64,000 nucleotides of DNA, taken from positions 1,302,001-1,366,000 of the forward strand of contig JAMAHW010000001.1 of the NCBI GenBank assembly GCA_023627715.1. The letters are read 5' to 3'. This stretch comes from Periconia sp. R9002 (Eukaryota; Ascomycota; Dothideomycetes; Pleosporales; Periconiaceae). Shown here piece by piece: positions 35,484 through 47,629 of this stretch (positions within the stretch are counted from its first letter, which is position 1; each line of letters opens with the position of its first letter). Position numbers and translations under genes: made by a program. The notes beneath the pieces are model-generated. The model saw only the letters and a program-made list of their open reading frames with translations. It was not told where the DNA came from and searched no databases.

Positions 35484-36889
35484 CATGAAACTGGTTTTCA
35501 GAGATTTATTGTAACATCCACACCCACAAAATTCAAACACATGATATTAAAGTATACCGATTTTAAAATGGTGGGCGATAAGGTTCAAACCAGCACATAA
35601 TACCAGTCCTTAGCAAATTTATTGTAACACACCCACAAAACAACAGCACATAAAACCAGCTCTCGTAGGATTGTTGTAACACCGCCACCCACAAGACGGC
35701 AACACATGGGATGGTTGTTCATGAATTTTATTATAACACCGCCAATTCCAAAAACCAAACACATGTAATAAATGTAGTAGCGCTTTTTGAAAAAGGTAGC
35801 CGAAAAGCTCCAAACCAGCACATAAACTGGTTTTTGAAAGCTTTATTATAAAACCGCCATCCACAAGGACCAAACCTATATAATGTGGTCCTTCTTTGTT
35901 TTGAAAAACGAACATGTAGCTACCCACAAGCTCCAAACACCACATCATGGGTCGGAACAAGCATTTCTTAATGATCACACCCGCACGCAACCAAACCCAT
36001 ATCTTGTTGCAAATTATCTTTTTGTTCGAGGTGGAATCCCTCTAAATAGTTCAAAAATAAGTATCTAATGTTAATTTTTATTGGAGAAAGGGAGATGCAG
36101 CTAAGCTACACACAAATTCCGAACACCACATCAGGGGTATTTATAGGCTTTTTGATGATCACACCCACACGGAACCAATCGCATGTAGGTGGTATACTCT
36201 GATTTGAAAAAGGGAGATGTAGCTTAACTACCGACGAGCTCCGAACACCGCGTGGGGTCAAACTCGGGGTCTTTTAGATGATTACACCCACAAAAACCCA
36301 ACCACATATATCTTGGTGGACTATGATTTTTAAAAGGGACATGTAGCTATCCAGAAGTTCCAAACACCACATGGTATTGTATCAGCTGTGTTCTAATGCC
36401 CACACCCAAACGGAGCCAAACCCATGTGATCGGCTGAATACACCTCTTTTTTGAAGAAGATGTCCAAGATGTTCCAAACACACATGTAATAGCATATTTC
36501 GCGTTTTTGATAACCACACCCACACGGAACCAACACATATAGGCTTCCCTCCGAGGTTTGAAAAAATGGATATGTAGCTACCTATAAGTTCCAAACGCCA
36601 CATAATTGCATGTTTTTCACAGTTTTTTAATGACCACACCCACAGAATCAACACATCCGGATCTCCCCTGTTGATTTCAAAAAACACTCCTTCAGCCTCC
36701 GAACCAGCACATGCTCTCTACGTACCGGTAATTTTGTCAAAAGTTCCTCACGAACCAAAACACATATGCTATATAATAGTTGCCTCCTAATTTAAAAAGT
36801 ACTCTCACACTCCAAGCAAAGACATTAAGAACAAGGAAGTGACATTTTACAAAATACACACACAGGTTACTACACATAGACTTTTAATA

Positions 36890-38100
36890 ACGTATCTTTT
36901 AGAGAGAATTTCGTAGACTCCTGAATCGGCACATCGCGACTAGCTAAGAACAATTTTATTAAAAGTTCTTCACAAACCAGGACACATATTCTGCCATCAA
37001 CAATTCTTTAGATAGCAGTCCCGCAGTCTCCAAACCAGCACATACCCACCATTGTTGCATACTTTTACTAAGCACACACACACCCGTAGGGTTTCACACA
37101 TAACCCTTCGAGCACGTACTTTTTAGATAGGATCCCGCGGACTCCCGAACCAAGACATGCTGGGCATTTATGGTAGCTTTCTTCAGAGGAGACAAATATG
37201 TACGAAGTAGTACATGTTCTTTGCCATGACGCGCTTATTGGCCTGACTTTCGTGGACTTCCGAACCAGAACATAGAGTTCCTAGTATATTTCTTCCGGAA
37301 ACAGGAAATTTGTACAGAGTAGTACATGTTCTGAGACATATTTTTCGCTCTCATTAGATTTCTGTAGAGTCCGACAGACCGCATCAACCTCAGTTGATAG
37401 GCCTTTTGTTAAACGCTCCGCACGAAGCGGCACATCCAAGATCCCATTGAAGGTTCCTGGTGAACTAGCACACATGTTTTTTACCATAATGGGTTTTTTG
37501 CCCTGATTTTCATGGATTCCGACACACCGCATCTCGCGACTTTGTTCGAAGTTCCATTAAATTCTTCCGGCAACGTGGCACTTATGAGCCTCCGATGTGG
37601 GGTTTCGGAAAAGGGACTCGCGGACTCCGAGCCAGCACATAGACCTCTGTGTGTGGAGGTTTTGTTCGAATTTTCTAGCGAATAGGCACACATATTTTAT
37701 TAATGTTTGTCTTTTGAATAGGATGTCGCAGACTTCGAGCCAGCACATGATTTTAGCGTTATCCGGGTTTTGTTAAAAGTTCCTAGCGAACCGGCACATG
37801 TGAACTCTACGAGTGCCATTTTTAGATACGGTCTCGCGGACAGCAAAGCACCGCATATATATATATCTAATGGAATCTTTATCAAAAGTTCCTGGCGAAC
37901 CGGCCCCCGTGGGTTCTCGGTTTCATCTTGTTTAGATTGAATTTGGCGGACAGCAAAGCACCACATAAGAACCTAGCCAGTCTGATTTCTAGTCAAACGT
38001 TTCCTCGCGAACCGGCACACATTATCCGGGCCCCATTTTTGTTTAGAAAGGGTCTCGCAGACATGGGAAACTTCTCTGTAGCCTATTTAATGACCACACG
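36890..38100 (+). repeat. Dimeric higher-order repeat within Array II
   Basis: Two module types alternate here. Type A carries TCGCGGACTCCGAACCAGCACAT-like sequence after a TTTTAGATA block. Type B carries AAGTTCCTAGCGAACCGGCACA-like sequence after a TTTTGTTAAA block. Clear A copies lie near 37120-37160, 37600-37640, 37720-37750 and 37830-37850; clear B copies near 37660-37690, 37770-37800, 37880-37910 and 37995-38020. The dimer is about 110 nt, and the inserts after each copy differ. Confidence 0.65.
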
Positions 38101-39423
38101 CACAGAAACTACCACATAAATTTTGTTTCTGATTTCTTTAGATGTATCCCACAGACTCCAGATAACTACCTAGGACAGCTCCAGTGTTTGCTTTCGTCCC
38201 CATTTTCTCCTTTTTTAACACCCGCACACGCAGAACAGGCACACATGGTTCGTTGATCGACACGTTTTTTAGTACGTAATCTTACACGCTGTAAAGCAGC
38301 CGCATGCTGGAGGTTTACACCTGTTTTAAAACTGCCAGATACACACGAACGAACATACCCGAGCTTGCAAACCAGGTTTGGATGACATAGCTCACACGCA
38401 ATCCAGAACAAGGCCATGGGTCAATCTCTTAAGAGTTTTTCCTTTGAGAGAAACGAAGATCTTCCACAGACAAGCGCATGAACTGAAAGTGAGGGCTGTT
38501 TTTTGGAAGTAGTTCACATCCACACGCTCCAAACCAGCACATTCTCTTTGTTGTCAAAAATGTTTATTTAAGGAGCATTTTCCCACAAACCAACATAAGT
38601 AAACCTTAGTCCAGATTTTAGCGAGATATCCCGCACACAGTCCAGAAACAAGAACATTCAGTTCTTTTGTCGAAATTTTTCTAAATAGAGATTTTCCACG
38701 AACGAGCATATTGAAGATCATCATTGTTTGTTTTTAGGAAATACTTCACCCCCACACGCTCCAAACCACCATGTGAGGATCCTGTCTCGAGCTTCTGTTT
38801 TAAAAAGGGATTCCCTACGGTAGAGCACATAAAAAAAGTATGTGCTGGGTTTTTTAGAGAGTACTCCACATATATACGCAAAAACAAATCCATATAACCT
38901 TTCAAACTTAGGTGATGTTTGAAGGCTCCTCCCGAACCAGCACATCACATATTGCTGGGCGTGTTTTTTATTACTCCACACGCTTCGAACCAACACATGT
39001 CCGGTGACTTTGTATCCTTCAAAAATCCAAAGAACTTCCACACTGAACCGCACATAGAACTTTTTTACCACAGTTCTTTGAAAAGGGGTACCACACAGTA
39101 CAAAGTACCAAACATCTCATCTTTTGCCGTTCCTTTTTAATTAGGAGAAAGGATGCCAAGAAGCAGCTCATGGTCATTCATTCTGGTAGTCTTCGGAAAA
39201 TCATTCTAGACGATCAACGTCTGTACATGGGAACTGCAAGGCGATGTTTTTTGATTATGAGAAATGACTCTACGAGGCAGCACATAAGCCATGCTGTTTG
39301 GTTTCTTAAAAAGTCCCGAAGAGACTGTCTGAACCAACATATGCCGACTTTTCCTCGAAGGTTATAAAGAATGTCCCACAAAGCAGCACATGTGTCGGGC
39401 TATTGTGGAATTGAAAAGGATCT

Positions 39424-39439
39424 CCCCCCCCCCCCCCCC
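39424..39439 (+). repeat. C16 homopolymer run
   Basis: Sixteen consecutive C within one module of Array II. Its length may be affected by sequencing or assembly error. Confidence 0.9.
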
Positions 39440-42400
39440 AAAGGCCCGGAACAGCACATAGCCATAGGTTAGGTTCTTTTTAAAAAGTACCCTAACCACG
39501 CTCCAAACCACAACATTCATACCTCATCTAGGCGATTTTGTTTAAGAATTTCTTTACAAAATAACACATGTTTTTTTCGAGTATCGACTGTGAACGGTAT
39601 ACCAGACAGTCCACTCCTTCACATCCGATCAATAATCGTTAAGTGTTTTTGTAAAAAAGGATTTTCCCGCGACGCACCATACCAGTTTTGGGCGATTAGT
39701 TTTCGAAAGGTACCGCACACTCCAAACCACGACATGTTGCATCCCAATGCGTCTTTTCAATAATCACGCCCACAAACAAGCACATAACCTTAACGGCAGG
39801 GAAATCTTGTACAATCCTACAGATCTTATGTCTGACTTAAAAAGGTTTCCCACACACTTCAGACCATCCCATCGTTGGTGTCAATTTTTAAAACTCCCTC
39901 GCAAAACAGCAAATGACAAGGCCACTTTCAATTCTTTAACAGTTGCACACCATGACGGCTGATATTCTGGTTTTTTATGAACTTCAAACAGAACCACACA
40001 TGGACGGGGCTACTGTGCGATTTCAAGTACTACCTTCCAGCACACTCCACACCCCATAAATGTGGCGTCCGTCTACTTTTAGGTATTTTTTGTCTACTAT
40101 ACACGGGGTCATGTAATGGCCCTATTTGTCGTTTTATAAAAGAAGTATCTTGTATACTCTAAACTAACACGGGAAACATGTATAGTTTCTGTAATGTCTT
40201 TTTGTGAACGTTCACAGCAGAACCATACATCACTCGATTAGTATATGGCTTTTGAGAGTGTGCTAGGCACAGCGCAAACCACAACATGTCGTGATGCCAA
40301 GTTAGGTTTTTAGCAGAGTCCTTCTACGAAACGGCCCCGGTATCGAAGGAAGGTCCACAGCAGAACATAGATTCGACGCTATCCAGTTTTTACAGTCTTC
40401 CTTACCAACCGCACATGAGTAAGAGTTACCAAAATCTTGAAAGGTGTCCCACGCAGGGAATCATGTGCTAAGCAGACATCCACTTTGACTTGTTTTTTAC
40501 ATCTCCCGTAGATCCGCACATTGAAGGTTAAATTTCGGATTTTGAAAGGTACCCAAGCATAGTCAATACCACGGATGATTCTATCAAGTTGTTTATACAC
40601 TTGGCCAGAGAAACACACATTTAGAATTGGAATTTGGGGTTTTAAATGTATCTCACAGCACGGCGCAAACCAACACATCACTCCTCCCCCGTAGGCTTTT
40701 TTTTACGTGCCCTACAAACCACACATCAATTTTATTTGGCAGGTTATTTAAGAGGAGCCCCGTATTCTGAACCATTGATTCGTTCGCAAGTAGGTTTGAA
40801 AATCGTCCACACAAAGCAGCATATCCGTAGCCGAACCTGGTGTTTTTAAAAGTATCCTAGACACCCCACCATCAATTCGCTTTCATGAACTTTTCCGAAA
40901 CGTTCACACCAAGCATTGCACCACAGGTCGATGATCTTTAAAATGTAGTATCCACACACCCCAAAGGAAGACATCAACTTGATATGCTGTGGTTTGTAAA
41001 CTTCCGCACAAGATCGCACATGTAGAAGCACGAGCAGAAGTTTTAAAAAGGTACCACATACACACCAAACCATCAGAGTATTGACATGTAGTTCTATGAA
41101 CGTCCCACAAAACCACATGGAAGGCCTGGAGGAAAGTTTTGACAACGTATCACTCCAAACCAACACATACGAATTTCGAGGGGAGAGTTCCCACAAACCC
41201 ACACATTGTTCTTTTAGGGTTGTTTTTCCTTTGCACAACTTGTATTCATACACTTCAAAAATATTACATGACCACGTTCTCGAGTTGTTTGTTAATTTCT
41301 CCACAAACCGCATGGCCCACATCATTCCAAACTTTTACAAGACACCAATCCAAACCAACACATTATATGTGCCATAGTTGTTTCTAAAATCCCACAAACC
41401 AGCACATCCCGGATTGGTGTCGTCGATGTCAAAAGTGGTCTGTACAACCCAAAATCATCGGCAAATTGGTTGAATGTTTTTTGAAATCCTCCCACGAAAG
41501 CATACATAGCAGATTACCCTGGTTTTGAGAAAGAGCTCCACACTCCAAAGCAACACATGCGCGGACTGGGTGTGCACTTGTAATACTCTAGGGATTAGGA
41601 CATGAAATCATGTTACTGGTCTTTTTTTAAAAAAAAAGAAGTGTTCACACGTTCCAGAGCAACACATATATGCTTCCCAGCAATATTTGTAAGATTCCAC
41701 AGACCAGCACATTAGAAGGTTGATCTTGGTTTTTAGAGGTGTTAAAAACTCTGAACCAACATATACGTACGTTGTGGTTGGGATCTTCAAGTTCTCCATA
41801 AAACCAGACATGGTCTCTTTTGACTTTTTTATTAAGGTAAACTCCACATATTTTAAACCAGCACACAATATGCCGAAAAGTGTTCTGTTTGTAATCCCTC
41901 ACAAACCATCACATCAAGTTTTCCGGAAACATCTTTCCTCAATTTCCCACAACAACCAAACATTGAAGAGTTAAAGTGAAATTTTTGAAACGATCCACGC
42001 TCCAAACTATATTTGAACCGGAAGTTGGTTTTGAAATCCTACTTCCCAGCACATGGAATTGTACTTCCCAATTTTTAATGTGCCGTACACATTCCGCACT
42101 AGTACATGGATATATGACGATGTAGTTTTTGGAACCCGCACGAAGCAGAACATGAAATCTGTTCGGGATATTTTTGAGAAGTATCTCCCGCCCCAAAACA
42201 TATCGTTTGTACGGATGGGAGTTTGAGAATTCCACTCAAACAACCGCACATAGCTACCACTGTCACATGTTTGAACTCCACTGTTACTTGAAAGGTATGT
42301 CGTTTTGTATACAGTTTCTCTACAGAACCACACATCGTGATGGCACATGTCTCGTTTTTGTTTTGAGAAAGTATTCCACTCAAAACCAACAAAGACATTC

Positions 42401-43506
42401 ACATCTGCTTTCAGTTTTTGAAATCCTCCCTAGAACCAGCACATAAGCAGACCGTAGTAGATCTTCCAATGGAGTTCCATACCTCACATACCCACCCTCA
42501 TCCACCAACCAGTCCATCAAAAATTTCTCTTCAAAGTCTCAAACTTTCCACACTCCGAACCACCACTAAATTGGTGTTATTCCTTTTGAAGTCTTCCACA
42601 AAACCACGCATGACCCAGCAATGGCCGAACTTGAGAAGACACCCCATACTCAATCACAACAGATCGTAATACCCAGGCTTGTATTTTAGATACACACAAA
42701 GAACCAAACATGGGCATGGCGTAGGAGGATTTTCAAAAGAGCTCCACAAGTGGTTCACTTCACCACATGCCGCCTAGGCTTAGGGTTTTTAGGAACCACC
42801 CATCGAACAGCACACGACCTTTTTTTGTCCATCTTAATGGAGCACTCCACACCCCCGTGGATTGGTTTGATTGGATCTTTCACACGAACCAGCATATAAA
42901 ACAGGTGGCTTCATGTTTTCAAAAGGTTGCCGGCACAAAACGCAAGTGTTCGTAACGTTTTACAAACATACCCCAAAACCAACACATGGTTCATTCCGGA
43001 ATTCATTTTTTTGGGTCTCCCTCAAGTTCGCACATGTACGAATGCACCCACCCGTGTGGGAAGAAAAGAAGAAGAGGAAAGGAGAGAAGGAGGAGAAAAG
43101 AGGGGGTTTTTATACTTGATTTCTGGGGCTGCTGACTAAGATAGCCCTTCACATGTAACTGCGTCTTATTGGTGCATATCGCTAGACTATGCAGGTATGT
43201 TCTTCCAGGTACAATGTAATATCGAGATGCCACGTGGCGTAGCGTATTGAGACATTCATCAATCATTATATCACCCCTAGTTGAGTTAAGCTGACTTCTT
43301 TACCGCGAATTTTAGGTGTAGATGTCAATGTGGTGGCGGTGGTGGTGATGGTAGTAATGATAAACCTCATCATCACCGTTTTTTGTCTACCCGAAATGTT
43401 TAGGCATAAGCGCACGACAATGCGGCAAACTCCACCCCAGCACACGTAGCTATTGATGAATGCATTTTTGTAGAAAGTCCCCGCACGAAACCGTATCAAT
43501 CCACTC

Positions 43507-43615
43507 GTGTAAAGAGAAAAGAGAGGAAGGGGAAGACGGAGTAAAACGATCCTTATATACCCTTCCTACGTACTGGCTGACTAACCCACCTTGATTCCCA
43601 CCTCTCTCTTAGCAG
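43507..43615 (+). promoter_or_regulatory. Exemplar unit leader, Array II (also intron-like)
   Basis: GTGTAAAGAGAAAAGAG opens the purine tract, CTTATATAC is at 43552, and GGCTGACTAAC is at about 43575. A pyrimidine-rich stretch then ends in TTAGCAG at 43615. The TATA box fits a promoter, but the branch-like CTAAC, pyrimidine tract and CAG also make a good fungal intron 3' end. The GTGTAAAG at the front is only a weak 5' splice site. Confidence 0.45.
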
Positions 43616-44496
43616 TGTAGATCTTGTAATGTATGTATCAGTTGATGGCGATGAACCTCATCACTAACGCTCATCATCATCATCATCTACGCTTTCCTCG
43701 AAACTGCCTACATTCAATCTCGGGTTATCGTTTTTAGACAACCACACCCACAAATCGAAAGCTTAGTTCCTCGTTTTTAGAACGAGTTCCCACATGCAAA
43801 GCCCACGACCACACATTTCGACGTCGTAGATTTGTTTTATAAAACAACACTTACAAATCCCCCACCTGTGTAGAGAAAGGAAGTGAAAGCGGAAAAGAGG
43901 GAAGCTTTATATACTTCTGAAGACGGTAGAAAGGCGAATGCTGCTTACCAATGCACAGTTCCACGATTGCTTATACCTTAATGGTTGAGGTATGTGGAGG
44001 TAGTGATGGTGATGACGTCTATCGCCACCGTTATCTGCCTACCCGGACTGCATATACGTGAAAATAGGACATGTTAACCAAATTAGGCTGCGTTGATGTA
44101 TAGACACCACATGCACCTTTTGAACTAAAAATTTAAATTCCGCTTTAGCACCGTAATCTCCCATAAGTAAAGGAGAAAGAAGAAGGGACAGAATAGGGAA
44201 AGGGTTTTATATGCCCCCATTGAATGTAGTTGCTTACTAATATCCCCTCTCATACTTGGGCTCTTCTTAGTGTATAGTTTTTGGAAGGTATATGTATGTA
44301 GTGGTAGTGATGTTTATCACCAACGCTCATCACCATTCTATAAATACCTAAAAAAGCTCTGCATGAAATCGTGACCTATGGGCGAGGTACACATACCGCA
44401 TGCTTGAATCTTTTTTTTTACGAAGACAACGATTCCCACAGACCACTCATGAGTGAAGGTTTTGGGTTTTTGTTTGATGTAGCACACCCTACACCT

Positions 44497-44603
44497 GTGT
44501 AACGAGCAAAGAAGAAGAGGGAGGGGTGAGAAGAAGGACCTTTAAGTAGTTGTGTAATGTGGTTGCTAACTAACGCACCTTCCACCTACTGTTCTCTTTA
44601 CAG
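44497..44603 (+). promoter_or_regulatory. Exemplar unit leader, Array II (also intron-like)
   Basis: GTGTAACGAGCAAAG opens the purine tract; the TATA position is degenerate (CCTTTAAG). CTAACTAAC is followed by a pyrimidine stretch ending CTTTACAG at 44603. The total of 107 nt is close to the 109 nt of the 43507 unit. Confidence 0.4.
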
Positions 44604-45248
44604 TCGACTTGATGTTTGAATTATGTATAGAGTGGTGATGATAACGCTTGTCACCACTGTTTCATACCTCCCACAGAACTGCATACATAAGAATGTAGGA
44701 CCACTCCACGTAGTTCTAGTTCGGTCTCATGTTTTTTGGTAGTTACGGCAAGTCACACTCCACACCAGCACATAAATGCTTGTTGAATTGTGTTTTTGTT
44801 CTTGAACTTCTCCTGCTCATTTGCTAACTTGCGCGAAGAGAAGCAAACAGGAAAGCGCAGAACAAGGGTCTTTATACAGTTGATTACTATGATTGCTTAC
44901 TAACATACCTTTCTACAGTTCGAAGTATACACATGTAGTAGTGGCGGTGATAGGATTCATTACCAACGCTTATCACAACTCTTTCTCTTTTTCGAAACTG
45001 TGCATGCATGAACGTGGGAAAGTACCACCCGCATAGGGTATCTCAACTCTTTCTTTTTTATAAGACAAGACGGGCACTCCAGGCCAGCACATACTTGCTC
45101 CTCGCCGTTGGCTCTATTAGAATATTCCTCCACACAACTCCTCCATCTTTGTACAGAAAGGAAGAAAAGAGGCGGAGATGAAGAGATGCTTATATACTTC
45201 TGTGGGGTATCGCTTAGTAAGGTACACAGATATAAATACAGAGGTAGC

Positions 45249-45263
45249 GGTGATACTCATCAC
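45249..45263. repeat. Inverted repeat GGTGA...TCACC, Array II
   Basis: Arms GGTGA and TCACC flank a short centre in GGTGATACTCATCACC. It lies about 60 nt after the TATA box of the last unit of Array II. Confidence 0.55.
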
Positions 45264-45693
45264 CACCGTTTTCTACCTATGTGAAACAGCTACCGGTGAG
45301 GGTAGGTCAAAGGTCAACCCACATCTGTATTCTTGGTTCCTATTTTGAAAACGGCAGACATGGAAAGGCTCGAGTTCAATTTCTTATCGAAGGAAAGCCG
45401 CACTCCAACAGCACATAATCCTGCGTCTTACTTATTTTGAAACTCCACATGAGTGTAGCAAAGTCCACGCACATGTGTTGTTCAATCTCGTTCTGTTTTC
45501 AAATGAAAAGAAGGCGCACACTCTAATCTCTGCAGCATCCAATTCTCTTTTTTTTTCCAACAGCCATGTATATCCACTTATCTGAAGACTGATTTACACG
45601 ACATGGAGGATGGTCTGCATGAAAGGACCGGTCATGCGGACTCTGCCAGTAGTCAGGATAGCCCAGAACATGTACCAAGACGACGACTCCCTT

Positions 45694-46317
45694 TCATCGT
45701 TCCATAGAGCTTTCTATATTCTTTGATTTTTGTCGAAGAAATGGTGTGCAAGCATAACCAATCCGATTCGCAACAGAAGAAAGTCTTGAGATAAGGTCGT
45801 AGATATTATGCTCTTCTGGCAAGGTTGGGATGTACGATATCTCACTTAAAATTATAAGCGTATGGAAGTAGCTGATATGCGTTTCCCTAAGTTGTTCACG
45901 ATTGGAGCCGTCGAGTTTAGTTCGGTATACCTCATCGTATGTCGAGACGTAGAATTTGTTTTTGCGTGAGTCGAGCGCAAGTGCAGAGGCGCCAGCACGA
46001 ACAATGATAGAAAGTCGGAACGGGAATGTCTGAAGGGTAGAGAACGATGAGCCATCCGTGATCATGCGGCAGAGGGTTGTATTCAATGTTGATATCTGGT
46101 GAATTGGAGCACCATTGTCGGCGATGAAAAGGTGTCCATTTTCTGCATGTCTAAGCACAATGTCGGTATAAAAGGTGATTAGTCGGAGACTGTTGACAGT
46201 GAGTGGGAAGCTTTGTAGCCACCTTATATTTGCATGCGTCATTTTGATAATGAATAAATGGCAAGGAAAACAATGGCAAATTTCATGTAAGATTGACAGG
46301 TTGATATAGCCTTGCAT
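45694..46317 (-). CDS. YWTD/LDLR-B-like beta-propeller fragment (exon structure uncertain)
   Basis: The open frame is 207 codons. The central part resembles YWTD/NHL propeller repeats: ENGHLFIADNG and ALALDSRKNKFYVSTYDEVYRTKLDGSNREQL, a close match to the usual D-x-G-x-hydrophobic-Y-hydrophobic repeat and LDGSNR turn. The N-terminal about 55 codons look non-coding. A splice acceptor GTGCTTAG before HAENGHLF suggests that the real exon starts there. Only about two blades are visible, whereas propellers need five to seven, so this is probably a fragment, a pseudogene or a gene with exons I could not join. Fungal secreted proteins with this repeat exist; no function is claimed. Confidence 0.35.
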   Translation of the reverse strand: MQGYINLSILHEICHCFPCHLFIIKMTHANIRWLQSFPLTVNSLRLITFYTDIVLRHAENGHLFIADNGAPIHQISTLNTTLCRMITDGSSFSTLQTFPFRLSIIVRAGASALALDSRKNKFYVSTYDEVYRTKLDGSNREQLRETHISYFHTLIILSEISYIPTLPEEHNIYDLISRLSSVANRIGYACTPFLRQKSKNIESSMER

Positions 46318-47629
46318 TTCCTACCTAGTAACTGTGTTCTAGTCAGCTCAACTCAAAGGACTGTAGAATATCTGAATCTGAACCTTGAGGAAGAACGCAG
46401 ATGAGACATCTATTTCAAAAGAGCTGCACTACTACATCAAAACTACTAAAACACGCAACGTTGATAGACCTAGATTGATGGACATACTGTTCAATGGCCG
46501 ATGCGGAAGAAACAGGTCCGATAGCGCAGTACGGGTAAAAAGCGAATTTATGCCCCACATTTCCACGATGCAAGATGCAAGAAACTATGAACTAACCCGA
46601 TTATGCCTATTCCAAGCCAAAAAGGGGTGTTTGGATGGGAAACGTCCGCTCTCCCCTAGGAAGAGTTCTCACGGCGACATCTAGATTAGTGTCTTCAACG
46701 AAAGTAAACGATCACGCTGCAAGATCCGATGGGTGAAGACAGGCCTACACCACCTCCGACAGAAATCTTTACTGGTGCTGCCGGCAACACAGAACAAGAA
46801 AATAAACGCAGTCATATATTGCAGTTGCGATATAACAAGAACAAGAATGCGCTGGCTCGAGCAATTCACGGACTTAGTTGGCCACGGAAGGCGATGGCGC
46901 ATTCCGCGCTGCCTCTTGGCATTCTGAAGGAATGCTACAGCCAACTTTGGACTTTCAGAGAAGAAAAAATAATCGTAAAACAGTGCAGCGAGACTCTGGA
47001 CCTCATCACATCCCTTTCATTGAGGCGAAGAATGGGTATGATGTGATGGTGGTCCCCATTGCTTGATGATGTTGTACGTAACGCAGACCTTCGCACATTG
47101 TTGTCTTTGGGCAGCAATATTTGGGCAACGGGGAGTAGGTAGCCTGCTGATAACAACTTGGTCAGCCCAGATTTTTCTAATCGGAACGGTTGCACAGCAC
47201 TATTTTGGACCGGAACATCTAATCGCACACGGTTGGAAATTCACTACGCGCATAGATGGCATGAATATAAATCACAGTCATAGACACTGTAGACCACTGC
47301 TGGTGTGGGCATCAGGATGAGTACGAGACTGTGGTACAAGCATTCTATTCGTCAAAACCTGCTGTCTACGTATATAGCTGTAGTTGGTAAACCGTTGATG
47401 GATAGCGGTGGAAGGAGGAAGGTGAAAGTTTGCTGGTGATTAGTTCTATGGAACCATGAGACGGAGAGATCTAGCTACCTACCTATGTACCATATATTAC
47501 GTCAGTCTCAAAGAGATGTAGGAAAGGGAACAGGAAAAGACGTGGGAAAGGAACCCCCCGCATTGCATGAGTCACCCTCCTCAACTCAATGTTTCATCTT
47601 CCAAGTATAGGGAAGCCATTGAACACTGT
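46318..47629. other. Intergenic, YWTD-like fragment to RNase T1-like gene
   Basis: Short frames (for example 46385-46684 and 46729-47046 on the plus strand) are open but show no domain or convincing splice context. A short secreted or decayed gene cannot be excluded. No RNA gene seen. Confidence 0.35.

Larger units (their letters stand above)
35030..43030 (+). repeat. Array II, left part: run of about 140 short CACAT modules with variable inserts
   Basis: Eight kilobases without a credible gene. The run opens with a GAT/ATC inverted repeat (about 35038-35062) and consists of modules spaced mostly 40-70 nt apart. Each has a T-rich block like TTTTTGAAAA or TTTTTAAAAAG, about 15-25 nt rich in C and A (CCACACACTCC-like), then AACCAGCACAT, then about 15-25 nt that differ from module to module. 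Variants of the CACAT end (GCACAT, CAACAT, ACACAT) share the register. The count of about 140 is an estimate from spacing. Local subfamilies replace each other along the run. It ends at 43030, where a purine tract and TATA box begin the next unit. Function unknown. Confidence 0.75.
43030..45540 (+). repeat. Array II, right part: seven TATA / inverted-repeat units
   Basis: Seven units of about 300-450 bp. TATA-like boxes are at 43107, 43552, 43906, 44205, 44541 (degenerate), 44871 and 45189. Each follows a purine tract and precedes GACTAAC, TTACCAA, TTACTAA, CTAACTAAC, TTACTAAC or TTAGTAAG by about 25-40 nt. A GGTGATG/CATCACC-type inverted repeat comes next, for example at 45249-45263. Each unit then has one to four CACAT modules like those of the left part, linking the two module types into one architecture. 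Gene-free; no transposon features. Confidence 0.75.

Noticed and set aside
35585..42402. Minus-strand frames with recurring MCWF/VCGxF-like peptides
   Set aside because: They arise because ATGTGCTGGTTTGG is the reverse complement of the CCAAACCAGCACAT module. The frames are short, overlap each other and break at random, with no splice logic.
35030..43030. A true CRISPR array
   Set aside because: Repeats are diverged and of unequal spacing, local subfamilies prove tandem duplication, no cas gene is present and the DNA is eukaryotic. Only the repeat/variable-insert layout is similar.
46729..47046. Possible 105-aa gene
   Set aside because: No recognisable motif, signal peptide or splice support; kept only as a note.
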